This document shows, piece by piece, positions 21,241 through 32,776 of a stretch of 64,000 nucleotides of DNA. Made by a program: the position numbers and the translations under genes. This DNA is from Cyanophora paradoxa (lineage: Eukaryota; Glaucocystophyceae; Cyanophorales; Cyanophoraceae), in contig QPMI01000079.1 of NCBI GenBank assembly GCA_004431415.1, forward strand, positions 62,001 to 126,000, given 5' to 3'. Numbering within the stretch: position 1 is the stretch's first letter; each line of letters starts with the position of its first letter. A model generated the notes under the pieces. The model did not search any database and had not been told where the DNA came from. It saw nothing but the letters and a program-made list of their open reading frames with translations.

Positions 21241-24200
21241 ATGACCGGACCGACCGCGCGCATGCGCAGGGCATGCGCAGCTGCCGCGGAGAGAAGTGCA
21301 CGTAGCAGCCGTCTCTCTCGTCTCGCGACTGCCCTCTTCCGACGGATACCGTTCGCGGGACGGCTCTTCAGCGGAAGGAAGCGCAGCCGCAGCGAGTTCG
21401 AAGATCTAGATCTAGCTATAGAGGAGGAGCTCGAGGAGGAAGCGGAGGAGATCTCAGAGCTGCGCGCCGCTCTCGAGCGCGCACAGGAGGAGCTGGCCGC
21501 GGAGCAAGCCCTCCCTGTGACGAAGTACACGTATCCGTTTCCCGTGTATCTGGATCACCAGATCCCCGCTGCGCATGCTACTCGGTGCGTGTCATACTCA
21601 CGCGCGCCCGCGGCCGACGCCTTCGCGGACTGGCTTCCCCTGACGCCCGCGGCTTCCGCAGCGCATGCGCAGCGCGGAGCGTGGAGGTGCGGCTGCAGGT
21701 GGATGGCGCTGCGGCGCCGCGGCCGACTGGCGAGCGAGCGAAGCTGCGCGAGGCGATCTTGGCTACAAAGCTCGTACGGCGTGACTGCCTGCAGCAGCGG
21801 ACCGGCGTCTTCGTTGCGGTGGTGAGGGGCCCCGAGGAGAAACCGACCCCCGCCGCGCTTCCGGACGATGTTCTCGTGCACGTCTTCGAGCTGATTGTGG
21901 AGGTCCGCACGGCCGCGGGCGCGGCCCGCCGCTCCCTCCATGCATATGGCCAGCTGCTTAACCGGAGCTTAACCTCGAGCTCGTTCTGCGCAGCGGGGCA
22001 AGAGGGAGAAGGCCCTCCTGCAGTCGCACCAGCTTCTCTGCACGGCGATGCGCGTCTCCCGCCGATGGCACCGTCTTGCCTCTGACCCCTGCCTCTGGTC
22101 CACGTTCCACCTCCGGTGTGCCTGCCCTCGCAATCACTTGCATGTCGCCCTCGTGACTGCCCCGTGCAGCGCGCACGTGTTTCAACTGCCATGGACCTTC
22201 CATGCGCTCGCGACGCTGCCGCGGTTCCGGTCCCTCTCGCACCTGATCCTGGACGTTTTCTTGTCGGGCACTGTCTGTTCGCGGGACTTCTTACTGGAAG
22301 TCCTCCTCGCGTTTGAGGACGGCCGCGCGAGGAGGGCCGGCGGGAGCTCGAGGGGCGCGACCCCGCCGCCTCTCAGCAGTGTGCGATCCCTCGAACTCAG
22401 CTTCTTCGAGGTGCGCATACAGATAAATTATTCACATGAGCTTTAGAATATATGTATGCGGCATTGCCTCTCGATGTGATCGGGTGCCGCTCAGTCGGAT
22501 GACATCATGAGCACCATTGTGGAGTGCAACACTGAATGGTTTCAGGGTTGGGGTCGTCAGCCCCTCGCTGAAGGTCGCATCGCGGCGGTTCCCCAGCTCC
22601 TCCCCTGGATTCCGGCGTGCACGGCAGCAGACCTGCAGGAAGCCTTCTCCCCCGACCTTTGCAGCACGAAATGCGAAGCGTTCGCTGTGGCAGGTGCCGT
22701 GCACGACCCCACTCCGTCATAGGCCTGCTGCTGGCTCCTCGGTTTAACGTTGAATTCTGATCTGCGCCCGGTCCCGCAGCCGACGTCCTGCGCGTCTCAG
22801 AGCGCTTTCCTGGACTGCAGGAGCTCTCGCTGCCTGGCGAGCGCGCCGGACGCCTCCCCGCCATTAGCCGCCTCGGCGGGCCCTCCAGCCTTATTGAGCG
22901 GTGCGTGCTTGGCTACAGCCTCCCGCGCTCGCGCTTGCCGTGCTCGTGGTGCTTCCGACAATTGCAACCTCTATAGCTAATTATAACATTCTGAATGTGC
23001 AGGCTCGACATCCGTGCGCACTTTAGCAGGGATGCGGGCAGCGCTCCCCTCTTCCGCAACGCGGTCAGCTCTTTGATTCAATTTCATAGTTTCTCACACA
23101 CATATATATATACTCCGTTCATGATTCCTGGCCGTACGTATACGTCGTCACTGCCATTGCAGTTCCCGAGGGTGCAGTGGTTGCGGTGTGCCGTGGCGGA
23201 AGGAGCGGAGGGCATGGCACAGCTGCTCGCGTCCTTGGCGGTCGGGAGGGATGCATCTGCAGCTGCGGCGCCGTCGGCTGGCGATCTGCAGCTGGACAAG
23301 CTGGTGGTTGTCGACGTCGACTTCGGTGGCGCCCACGACGGGCCGGTGGGGCAGCTGCGCTCCTGCCTGCAGCGCACCCGGCCGCGGGTCCTCGTCCTGA
23401 ACGGCTGTTCGGGCCTCCGCCACCTGGGCAACGCCGTCGCCCCGATCGCGACGGACCCCTCCATCAAGTGCGGCCCCTCCGTCCTGTGCAGAGCTACGTT
23501 CAGGCCCCCCAACCGCGCCGCGCCTCAGGGCGCCGGCCCTCGTGCTTGGCACAAGGACTCTCTTCCGCATGCAGCCCGAGGACCTCCCATGGCTTGCCAG
23601 TGCGTGGCCGTGGGCCCCGCGCCGGCCCGGGCCCGCCCAGGGCTGCTGCACCGTGCCGACATCTTCGATTCCCCCTGCAGGCGGCCCGACGTCGACTGCC
23701 GAGCTTTGGGTGAAATTCGAACGCCGCAATGAGTGCGCGTGCAATTGCAAGCCTCTCGCCTCGCATAACGTGATTAAGACGTCGACATCTCGTGATATCG
23801 ACACTTACACTTCTAGTTCGGCAGGTACGTGTACGACCGGACTGGCGTGACGCAGCTCCTCGAGGCGGCGCTCTCCCTCCCCTCGTTGGAGCGCCTCGTC
23901 CTCTGCAACCCGAGGCCGGAGCACTGCGAGGCGGCCACCCTCCTGGCGAACGTGCGGGCGGAGCGTGGCCTGGAGCCCGCCGCCGTCGAAGATCGCACGA
24001 CGTACACGAGGGACTTGGACTCCAGTCCCATTCTCAGCGATGAAGTTATCGATCCCGCTCTTGCATCCGGATCCTCGTTTCTCGTCTCGCACGTGCACAG
24101 CAACGGCGAGGGCGAGGGCGAGCTCGAGGACAGCGAGGATTCCGAGGGCAGTGGAGGGGGCAGCGAGCTTGAGGGCGACAGTTGCAAGACCGGGGAGGGA

Positions 24201-24891
24201 GACACACGTACGGTGCGGATCCCCGGATTACACAGATCTATTCGGATTTAACCTTTATAATTAATTATAATCGATTGCGCATTCATAATCAATCGATTGC
24301 GTGCGCTTTGACTTGACTGCTAATCCGAATCGAATATCGAATGAAAAAAGGACGACGTCGAGGACCTTGAGGAGCTCGAGAGCACGCGTACGGTGAGGCC
24401 AAGATCTACATCTAGATCTGTAAGGCCTAGGCCTAGCCCGTATATATACGTGGCTAGGCCGGCACCGGCGCGGACCCGTCCGAGAATATTGCTAACGTCT
24501 AGATCTTCCCAGGAGCACGAGGATTCGGACGAGGAAGACGGCGGAGAGGTCGACCGCCTGGAGGAGCTCTACGAGAAGATACAGGAGAGGGAGTACGCGC
24601 GGCTGGGGCCGCTGGAGCCGCTGCGCGAGCGGATGGAGGTCGTGTGGAGCGACGACGAGGACGACGATGAGCGTGACGAAGATTACGTGTGCGACGAGGA
24701 CGAGGAGGGCGAGGAGGAGGACGAGGACGAGGACGAGGAGGAGGAGGAGGACGGGGTGTCGGGGGAAGGATCGGTGCGCATGCGCCCGTGGGGCACCCTT
24801 CTCGCGAGCCGCAGCTGCGCCGGCGGTGGATGAGGGTCAACTGTTCCCGATCATGCCCTTGGCGCAGGATCTGGAGGAGCTCGAAGCGTAG
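21241..24891 (+). CDS. F-box/LRR protein with acidic C-terminal tail
   Basis: Start ATG at 21241. The N-terminus is basic, then a Glu-rich coiled coil (DLAIEEELEEEAEEISELRA, ending RAQEELAAEQ). After a GTGCGT intron comes VEVRLQVDGAAAPRPTGERA and a canonical F-box spread over two exons: AALPDDVLVHVFELIVE, then CTAMRVSRRWHRLASDPCLW. LRR-like strands follow (FRSLSHLILDVF; VRSLELSFFE; FPGLQELSLPGE; FPRVQWLRC; LPSLERLVLCNPRPEHCEAA). The tail is strongly acidic, with short exons ending TRT and a run of Asp/Glu at about 24650-24760. The chosen end splices GVSGEGS to DLEELEA and TAG at 24889-24891; reading through would stop at 24833. It is probably an SCF adaptor, different in sequence from the 3-10 kb F-box family. 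Confidence 0.72.
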
Positions 24892-25186
24892 GCTAGGCGG
24901 GCAGTTGTCGCACTGTGCACGTGGCGGATTTTATTCGAATTCAACGTTAACGGCCCCGCCCGCTCCAATTTGATAGTTAATTCGATTGAGATATCGTTGG
25001 CCACAAGACTGTTCACATCGTTGAATCATCACAGCATGCGCGCTAACGTCCTATATATAACCCCGGGACCTCGCACACCAGTACCGGAGCGCGAATTTCA
25101 GAGTACTAGTGATCTCGGCTGGGCTCGGGGGATAAACTCCTAGGCCTCTCCCTTGCATTGCAATTGTGGGGCTCCCGCCTGCCCCT
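24892..25186. other. Short intergenic region
   Basis: Nothing recognisable beyond AT-richer sequence (CCTATATATAACC near 25050) that could be a TATA element for whatever lies to the right. The TATATA string stands about 140 bp before the duplicated ARF-GEF exons. Confidence 0.35.
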
Positions 25187-26672
25187 CCTCCTCCCTCCGC
25201 TCCCTCTCCGCCCCCCCCGTCGACGTCGAGAACATCCCCGACGCCAGCTCCGGTACCCCCGCCTTCCCGCGCACCCGCCCCCCTCCCCGACCCACGAATC
25301 GCGTACCCCCGCAGAGTACGAGGAGGCGTGGCTCGCGGTGCTGCAGGCGATCGCGGCCGCGTGCGGCGACCCGCGGACCGAGGTCCGTGACCACGCCGTC
25401 GCCCTTCTCCAGGTCACCCCGTACCCCGCCCCCACGCCCGCGGCCCCTGAGCCGGGGTACAGCACGCGCTGCTGGCGGCGGACGCGGACGCGACGCGGCG
25501 GCTCTCGGCCTCCGCCTGGCGCCACTGCTTCGACCGCGCCCTCTTCCCCGCCATCACCTCCCTGCTCCAGGTGCCCCGCCCCCGCCCCACCGCTGTGCCC
25601 CGTACCCCCGGCCGACGCGCGCGCGCGTACCCCGCAGATATGGGACGACATCCGCGACTACACGCTCCCCACGGGCCTCTCCAAGGTACCTCTCTCTTCG
25701 CCCCTCCCGATCCATCCCTCCGGGGCTGCCGGGCACCGACTCGGCGTGCGCAGGAGGGCGCAGCGGCCGCGCAGGCGAACTACGCTCGGGTGCGGGGGTC
25801 CGTCGAGCGCACCCTCAACCGCTCCGCACAGCTCCTCTGCAAGGTGCCGCCCCGCCCCGCCCGCCAGCCCCGCCCCGCGCCGCCCCGCGCCGCCGGCGGC
25901 TCACGCGCCCCGGCGCAGTGCTTCCTCCAGCACCTGCACCGCGTCGCCGGCCTTTCCGACTTCCACGGTGCGCAGCCCGGGCTCGAATCCGCGCAGCGCC
26001 CGTTCCGACGCGCCCCTCCGCAGTCCTCTGGCTCTCCCTCCTCCACTTCCTCGAGCGGCTCCTCCGGGCCGGCAGGTCCGCGCCCGCACCCCTCCGTTTG
26101 GGCCCCGTACCCCCCGAGCCGCCGCGCAGCGGGGCCAAGGAGAACCTGCTGGCCGAGGCCGTGCCCGAGCAGACCAAGGTTCGACTCCGCGCGGGACCGT
26201 TGTCGCTCCCCGGCGCCCCGCTCCTCCCTGCCCCACCCCGCCCCGCCGACGCCGGCGCAGAATATCCTGCTCGTGATGATGTCGTCGTACCTGCTGGTGT
26301 ACCCCCCCTCGACGTCGGTGCAGCACCGGCTGTGGGACGTCACGTGGCCGGCGCTCGCATCCTTCTGCCCCCACCTCAAGCTCGAGCTCTTCCCCGACTC
26401 CGAGGCCGCCCCGGGTACCCCTGCTCGCTCTCCCTGTACCCCTTCGCGCAGCGGCCTGCTGACGCGGGCGCAGCGGCCCCCGCGCCGAGCCCGACGCCCC
26501 CGCCGCAGCCCGTCTCGTGAGCGGCCTCGATTCTTCCCCCATCCCCTGCCCTCTCCCCACCCCCCTACCATTCCTGGAACCCGCCCCCCAGCCTGCACTC
26601 TCGCATGTTCTTTGAATTTGAAGTCCGCCAGAAGTGAATCATGATCAGGGCCAAGTCGATCGCGAGGCCGGG
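25187..26672 (+). pseudogene. Partial duplicate of the 3' end of the ARF-GEF gene
   Basis: This stretch matches 19187-20676 over its whole length, including introns, stop codon (TGA near 26518-26520) and about 150 bp of 3' flank. All coding exons of that part are present: VDVENIPDASS, EYEEAWLAVLQAIAAACGDP, ALLAADADATRRLSASAWRH, IWDDIRDYTLPTGLSK, LWLSLLHFLERLLRAG, ILLVMMSSYLLVYPPSTS. It lacks Sec7 and everything upstream, and no in-frame ATG opens the first exon (a TAG lies at about 25141). It is therefore classed as a fragment. However, the exon differences I could compare are almost all synonymous while introns carry indels, so an expressed C-terminal fragment is possible. Confidence 0.8.
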
Positions 26673-26742
26673 CCGCAACATAGAGCAACATCGTCGGACC
26701 GCAACGTTAACCGGCCGCGGGGGTCCGGATCCGGGCGGGCGG

Positions 26743-27574
26743 CTAGGCGGCGAGGTCGGCGGCGGCGGCTTCGGCGTCGGCGGCGGCGGTGGCCTCCGCG
26801 AAGTCGAACTCCTCCTCGAACTCCTCGAGCTCCTCCTGCGCGGGCGGGGCGGGGCGGGGGCCGAGATCAGGGCTTGCCATGATCAGGGGCGCCACCCCCC
26901 CCCCCCCCCCCCCCCCCTCTCGTCCCCCGGGGCCCGGCGGCGCCTGGATCCGGTGGGCCCCGGCGCACCGCGCTGGGGTTGGTGTCGTCGCCGTTGTCGT
27001 CCGCAGGGGGAATGAGCGCCTTCAGGTCCGGGTCGTCGTACTCGCCATTGATGTACTTCTGGAACTCCTCGGAACTGGGGTCCACCTGGCACCCCTTCCG
27101 CGCTTCCCACTGACAATCGTAATCGTACTCGTCGACGTCGACGTCGCTGTTCGCGATCGCACAGAGGCAATCCGCGAAGGCTTCGGTCGCCGGTTCGCCC
27201 ATGCACATAGACTGCGGCGGAATTGAACTCGTTAACGCTAACATTTTCCGTAATGGGTCAGATCTGCAACCGGCAGCGGCACCACCGCCCACCTGTGCGT
27301 AGTTTTCGATGAAGTATTTGCGAAAATGGGGGAGATCCTGAGGGGACTCCTCGGCAACCATCTTATACTGGTCGCGGATCTGGTCTTCCTTCAGCAGCGC
27401 CAAGTAATTCGCCTGCCACGTCGGCTTCGTGCCGCAGTTCGCATTTGCCGACCTGCGAATCGCAATATCGATTAAATATTGCAATTGCAATTGCAATTGC
27501 ACTCCGGCAGGGATATATAGGCACATGCACGCGTACAACATGCATATGGCATGGTAACAAGTGCGTATGTACAT
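26743..27574 (-). CDS. Small acidic Cys-containing protein of unknown function
   Basis: A consistent phase-0 model joins three parts. One exon ends FRKYFIENYAQ (about 27295-27450). The next reads MCMGEPATEAFADCLCAIAN, then CQWEARKGC, EEFQKYINGEYDDPDLKALI and ends DDTNPSA. The last reads EELEEFEEEFDFAEATAAAD and ends ADLAA with TAG at 26743-26745. Splices are CAG/GTGGGC with CCGCAG, and GCG/GTGCGC with CGCAG. The intron at 26840-26960 contains a 20-nt G-run (C-run on plus). The ATG at 27574 precedes a hydrophobic stretch (YHAICMLYACMCLYIPAG) that could be a signal sequence, but the first exon is uncertain. Six or more cysteines before an acidic tail suggest a secreted or lumenal protein. No family recognised. 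Confidence 0.5.
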
Positions 27575-28251
27575 GTGATCATGAAATATAAGCGAATGTT
27601 TACGGTTTAAACGCCACCATGATCGCTCATGATCATGATCCGATGATCACCGGTTCATGATCACCGGGCCTGGAGTTATTGTAGGTCATGATCACCGGGT
27701 AACAACACGTGCACATGGATTTAGATCTAGAGGCATATATATGCTCAACACATTATAATTATATATCAAGTTATCATGATCATCAACACATTATATATCA
27801 TGATCATGATCATGATATCGATACAAATCAGACTCTAGAAGATCTAGCTAAAGAGATTTGAGACATTAATATTGAAATCGATGCGCGTCACAGTATCATA
27901 GTATATTATAACAGAAGTACTAGTATGCCGACCGCCGGGCGATATGCATGCCCGGCGCCCCGCGGGCGGCTCAGCGGCTGCCCACGTCGAGGGCCACACT
28001 CCGCACTGCGGCGTGACTGCGCATGCAGCACTGCGGCAGATCTAAAAGCAATGGCTACGCTGCAGCGACTAGGCACGCAAGTGAACGCACATCTTTCGAT
28101 CAGCAGGTTTCCGAATTCGAAGTTCGGTTGAGAACGTTGCCGTGTGCGACCGTTGCGAGAACTTGCGACGCGTACCGTAGTTACGGCGTAGTACGAGCGC
28201 CGGGCCTGCGACTCTGGCTGCGAGCCTGCAGCGCTAGCTGCGAGCCTGCGA
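27575..28251. other. Palindrome-rich intergenic DNA
   Basis: This AT-richer stretch is packed with self-complementary strings: repeated CATGATCATGATC (27610-27820), AGATCTAG, ATATAT and ATCGAT. No exon is supported. It may hold the promoter of the small acidic gene. Confidence 0.6.
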
Positions 28252-28524
28252 CTACCGTAGACGACTTATACTGCAGTATACCGCGCTGACTTAAGCTTAA
28301 CTACCGCGCTGCCAAATTACCGCGCTCAAAATTTTTAAAACGCAGTAATTTGGTAGCGCAGTACGTATTACGGTACTATTACCCCCTTTGCTAACAAATA
28401 ATACTATGATACATTTTCGAAGACGATGGAACGCGGTAATTTGGTAGCGCGTTAAAGCGCATACCGGCGCCGAAATTTTAGAACGCGGTAATATGTGGCG
28501 CGGTATTTTAGTCGTCTATGGTAG
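28251..28524. mobile_element. MITE-like element with terminal inverted repeats, TA target
   Basis: The left end reads TACCGTAGACGACTTATAC (from 28253). The right end, reverse complemented from 28523, reads TACCATAGACGACTAAAATA. If the outer TA is the duplicated target, the element is about 270 bp with inverted ends CCGTAGACGACT. It has no coding capacity. Internally it contains a near-perfect hairpin around 28295-28350 (CGCTGCCAAATTACCGCGCT against AACGCAGTAATTTGGTAGCGC) and the partner strings GCGGTAATTTGGTAGCGC at 28435-28455. A truncated relative in inverted orientation is at 38775-38872. This is the layout of a Tc1/mariner-type MITE; the superfamily is an inference from the TA. Confidence 0.65.
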
Positions 28525-29308
28525 GCGATCACGGATGCGAGGCTACGTACCGGGGTAGCCGCTGAGCTATAGCCGGCTATTAGCCGCTGATCATGAGCTC
28601 TAACGTATAACAGAATATTAGTGCGCGCATAATATTAATGCGCCCCCCGGGCCCAAAAAGGCTTCAAGGGCTGCCAAAAGGCTTCAAAAAGCCCCCCCTC
28701 ACATGCTGCCAAAAGGCTTCAAAACGCAGTAATTATAAATTCCATGATTAAATATATTGGTGCCGCATTAAATGCCATATAATAGGGGTCCGGGTCCAAA
28801 AACGCATTAATATTGAGCGCATTAATACTGTGTTACCGTAGTACGTTATACGGTAGCCGCTGGCCCGCTGAGCGCCGAGCTCGAGATGCTGCGCATGCCG
28901 GGCGCCGCAGTGCGCATGCTGCTTGGCAGTGCGCATGCTTGCTGGGGAGTCAGTGGGGACTCTGGGGAGTCACTGCCCGACTCACTGGGGACTCCAGTCT
29001 CTCAGAGCTCGAGCCGGCCCTGCCAGCCAGTGCCAGCACTGCCAGGCTATTGCGCTAGCGCTGGCCCATCGATACCCCGGTACAGTGATTTGGCTTCAAA
29101 AACAGCAGCTAAGAGCTAGAGAAAAAAAACCCGACCGGGAAAGAGCCACCGGGACTCGCGATCGGGAATTTCGAATTTCGGCTCCCAATCTTCGAGCTTC
29201 GAATTCGAAGCAGGCGTCGACTTCGCGATCGCGATCGCGATCGCGAGCTCGAGTCGCTCGCGACGCCTGCGCATGCGAGTCTAGATCTGCGGCTGAAGAG
29301 AGCTGGGC
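28524..29308. repeat. Intergenic region with short repeats
   Basis: At 28650-28735 the unit CTGCCAAAAGGCTTCAA recurs three times with spacers. At 28935-29005 GGGGACTC/GGGGAGTC strings recur. Around 29220-29260 GCGATCGCGATCGCGATCGC forms a run of overlapping palindromes. No gene is supported; the right part is the 3' flank of the LCAT-like gene. Confidence 0.55.
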
Positions 29309-32300
29309 CTAGGCGGGGGGCGCCGGCGAGGCCGCGGCCGCCGGCGCCGAGAGCCAGCGCCGGAAGTGCTCGTGGGACGTCGAGATGTGCAGCAGCTCTG
29401 CCCCGACGATATCGATTGCAAGTCACGGTTCCGGAGGTCTTGGCGGGCTGCTCAGCGAGAGGCCGCGCGGGGCGGACGCGCACCGGTGTGGCCGGCGGCG
29501 ACGCGGACCGACTCGCGGGCGCGGGCGTCCAGCGCAGCCGCCGACTCCGTCGGCACCGTCCCCTGGTTTCAACGGCGGCTCAAAACTAGAGGCGAAAGAA
29601 CGGAAAAGATAGGAGGGGGGGAGGGGGGGGTGGGGGGGGGAGGGGGAGGGGGGAAAAGGAGGGAGGGGGAGCCCTTTGCAGAAGGGGGGGGGGCAGGGGG
29701 GGGTGCCTTTGCAAAAGAGAGGAGAGGGGGCCGGGATGGGGGGGGATGGGGAGGGGGGGTAGGCGGCGCACGTCGCCGTCGACCATCTCGAAGACGGGGG
29801 GTACGCCCACGATCTCCCCCAGGGAGGCCACGCCGGCGGGGTACGTGGCGTTGTAGGGCGTCGGCTTCGCGGTGCCCACGACGACGTACGTCTCGCGGGG
29901 CACGCGCGCGCCCAGCCAGCGCTTCGTTCGCGAGCCCGAGGCCCGACGGTCAGCGGCTCGCGCGCCCGAAGGACGGCGCCGAGCGCGTGCGGAGCACCTG
30001 CACGTTGGCCACCGCGGGCTCGCGGATCTGCGGGTAGAGCGGCCAGGGGCGCGACTCGCCTGCGCCGGGGCCGGCCTCAGGTGCGGAACCAAACAAGGAG
30101 CGAAAGGCGGGACAAAACGCGCGCCGGCGACAGTGAGGTTGTTGCGGGTGAGGGCCTCGGAGAAGGCCCCCAGCGCCTCGTCCGGTCCTGCGCATGCGCC
30201 CCGCCGGCTCGCGATCGCGCGATCTAGGCCGGGCCGGTCCGGGCGGCGCGCTCTAGATCTCCCAGGCGGGGCCGGCTCGTCGAGCCCGAGGTCCAGGCGC
30301 GGGGCGCACCGACGTAGGTTCGCGTGCCGCCGCCGATGAAGTTGACGGCGACGGAGGGCGGCAGGGCCCAGCGCCCGGAGAGGGGGTACAGCTCCCAGAA
30401 GGCCGGCGAGTAGAGCACGAAGTTGCGGATGTAGGGCATCATCAGAGAGACCGCCTCAGAGTCTGCGCACGCGCCGCGGCCCGGCGGCCGGCGAGCTCAG
30501 GCAAGAGGGGTACGTGTTCCGGATCCGGGCGGGGCGGGTGGGGGGGGGTACGCACCGGAGTCGACGGTAAAGCCGTAGGTGACCCCCTCGTAGCAGCGGC
30601 CCCTGCGCCCCCCGGACCCGGGCCCAGCTGAAGCGAGGCCCAGGGCGCCCCCGGCTGTGTGCCCGCCTCTCTTAGCTGCACTAAGCCGCACAAAGCGCCG
30701 ACATGACGGCACGGCGCAAGGCTGGACGCAGAGGTCGAGGGGGCGGGCGCACGGGGCGCCGAGGAAGGGCGTGCCGACGACGATCCACTGGCGCACGAGC
30801 TCGTCCACCGCCTCCGGGTGCGCCGTGAAGTACTGCGCGCGCGGGATCCGAGCCGGGGCGGGCGGGCGACGTCTCAGGCCTCAGTTCCTGCACGCGCTCG
30901 CTCGCGCCGCCCTAGCTATAGACAGATCCTGAAGATCTGGATATCAAGAGCATCGCCCTATTGCATCGCCCGCCCGCCCGCACGCGCAAGCTTAAGCGCG
31001 CCACGCCAGCTATAGATCTAGATCTCAAGCTCCGCCCTATGTATCGCTGCGGCACGCCCTAGGTCTGCCCTAGGTCTTGAGTCTGCCCTAGATCTTGAGG
31101 AAAGAGCCGCACGCGCCCCTAGGTCTGCCCTAGGTCACTTGAGGAAAGCGCGCGGGTCGCGACGGCGCACGGAAAGCGAGAGGAGGCCGCCCATCGAGTG
31201 CGCCACTGAGAGGAAGGAGGCGAGGCGGGAGCGCCTCAGAAGAAGAATCGATCCGAGGCGGGGTGGGGCGAGGGGCGGGGCGGGGCGGGGCGGGGCGGGG
31301 CGCACGGAGGGTGACGGGCCGCCCCGTCTGGTTGCGGACGCCGCCCACGAGCCGGTGCAGCTCATCCAGCTTCCCCGTGTCCCCGTTCGTCGTCCGCCAG
31401 TCTGCGGCGCGGCGGAGAGATCAGAGCGGGGAGGGGGGGGGAGAAGAGGGGGGTAGGGGCGCGCCGTAGGGGAAGGCCCAGAGGTCCTCGCCCGGCACGT
31501 ACCCCATCTCCTCCGTCAGGAAGTCAATCAGCGGCTGGCGACGGCCGAAGGCGCGGATCAGAGGGGCGTGGGTGCGAAGGGAGCGGAGAGGGGCGGAGGG
31601 GCTCGGATTCCGGGCGAAATGTTCAGATTCCGGGGGGCGCGCGCGCCTGCATGTACCCGGCGGAGCCGAAGAGGCCGGCTGCCTTGAAGAGCTCGGAGTT
31701 CCCGGCCAGGTTCGCGACGGCGAACAGGCCGCTGTTCTCCTGCGCGCGAGCGCGGCGCAGCGCGGCGCGGCGCGGCCGCCGCGGTCAGTCCAGATACAGA
31801 AGCCAGCTGGCTCGAGCTGGCGCGCGCGGAAGGTCTGTGGGGGCGCACCGGGGGCGGGGAGACCTTGAGCTGCGTGGAGAGCTGCGCCGTGCTGTTCGTC
31901 GCGGGGTCGTAGGTGAGGTAGAGGCCCCTCACGAGGGCGTCCCCTGCGCGCCCGCGCCGGTTTCAGCTTCGAGCGCGCGCCACCAGGTTCGAATTCGATC
32001 GGGCGCACCGATCGGCGTGATGTTCGTCTCGTTCTTGCGGAGCCGGTTGGCGGCGTCCTGGGCCTGCGCGCCCCTCGGGCCAGTCGGCTTCGAATTCAGC
32101 GAGGATCGCAGCTTCAGAGCACGGACCTCAGAGATGGGGACGTCCGGCAGCCACGCCTGGATCGTCGTCCCGTCGAGGCCCTGCGCGTTCAGCACGCTGC
32201 TCGGAGCGCCGGCGCGCGCCGCAATTGAGCGAAGACGGCCGCGAGGTGCGCATACATATGCAGCGCAACACCGGCACGGCAAACAGAACTCGAAACGAGC

Positions 32301-32406
32301 GGGCTAGCCTGCTCTCGATGCCTGGAATGAGGATGACCGGCTGGTTGAGCGCGTGCGCCGCGCACGCGGCGAAGGCCGCCAGCAAGAGGAGCAGCGCCGA
32401 GCGCAT
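29309..32406 (-). CDS. Secreted LCAT-like phospholipid acyltransferase/phospholipase
   Basis: Start ATG at 32406 with a signal peptide (MRSALLLLLAAFAACAAHA), followed by QPVILIPGIE, the lid/oxyanion region of the LCAT family. Exons in order: LDGTTIQAWLPDVPISE; NRLRKNETNITPI; LVRGLYLTYDPATNSTAQLS; LFAVANLAGNSELFKAAGLF; EMGYVPGEDLWAFPY then DWRTTNGDTGKLDELHRLVG; the nucleophile exon AHSMGGLLSLS (about 31170-31207); DELVRQWIVVGTPFLGAP; CYEGVTYGFTVDSG; YSPAFWELYPL; the acid motif MVDGD/GTVPTESA formed across a splice junction; and the last exon with STSHEHFRRWL, ending PAPPA, TAG at 29309-29311. Ser, Asp and His of the triad are thus all present. The family transfers or hydrolyses phospholipid acyl chains; the product class (LCAT, PLA or PDAT-like) is not decided. 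NxT/NxS glycosylation sites fit secretion. Confidence 0.82.
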
Positions 32407-32776
32407 GTCGTTCGGAGGGGGCGAGGTCTGGGCGGCAGCTCAGGTTTCGCCTAGCGGCTGGAATCGCGCAATTGCAACCTGACGCGCCTGGATGAGGCCG
32501 GAAGTTTCGGAGGTCACTTTGGCAGTGTGACTTTGCGCCTCGACGGGTACAGCGTGCAGCATTTTTTCGCGGAATTTTAGCCCCACGCACAGTCGTATAA
32601 GAGCCACTCTCGGCAGCGATCGCAGCTCCAGCAGCGTGTGCGAGTGCTTGTTCTAAGAATCAAAGCAGTCCTGCCGCAGCGCGCGTCCGACTTGCATGCG
32701 CAATCAAGTGAGTAAGTTAGCTTGCCAATTGTAGCGATCAGGAGAAGGGCGGCCTGTGGAGGCCGCAGAGTGAAAC
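32407..32776. promoter_or_regulatory. Divergent promoter region of LCAT-like and pseudo-histidine-kinase genes
   Basis: 370 bp separate two head-to-head start codons. GC content is lower than in the flanking genes. CAATTG and AATTG strings occur near 32470 and 32725. No TATA box is convincing. Confidence 0.45.

Noticed and set aside
27600-27820. Repeated CATGATC units as a possible CRISPR-like array
   Set aside because: Spacing is irregular, units are simple hexamer palindromes without unique spacers, and the genome is eukaryotic.
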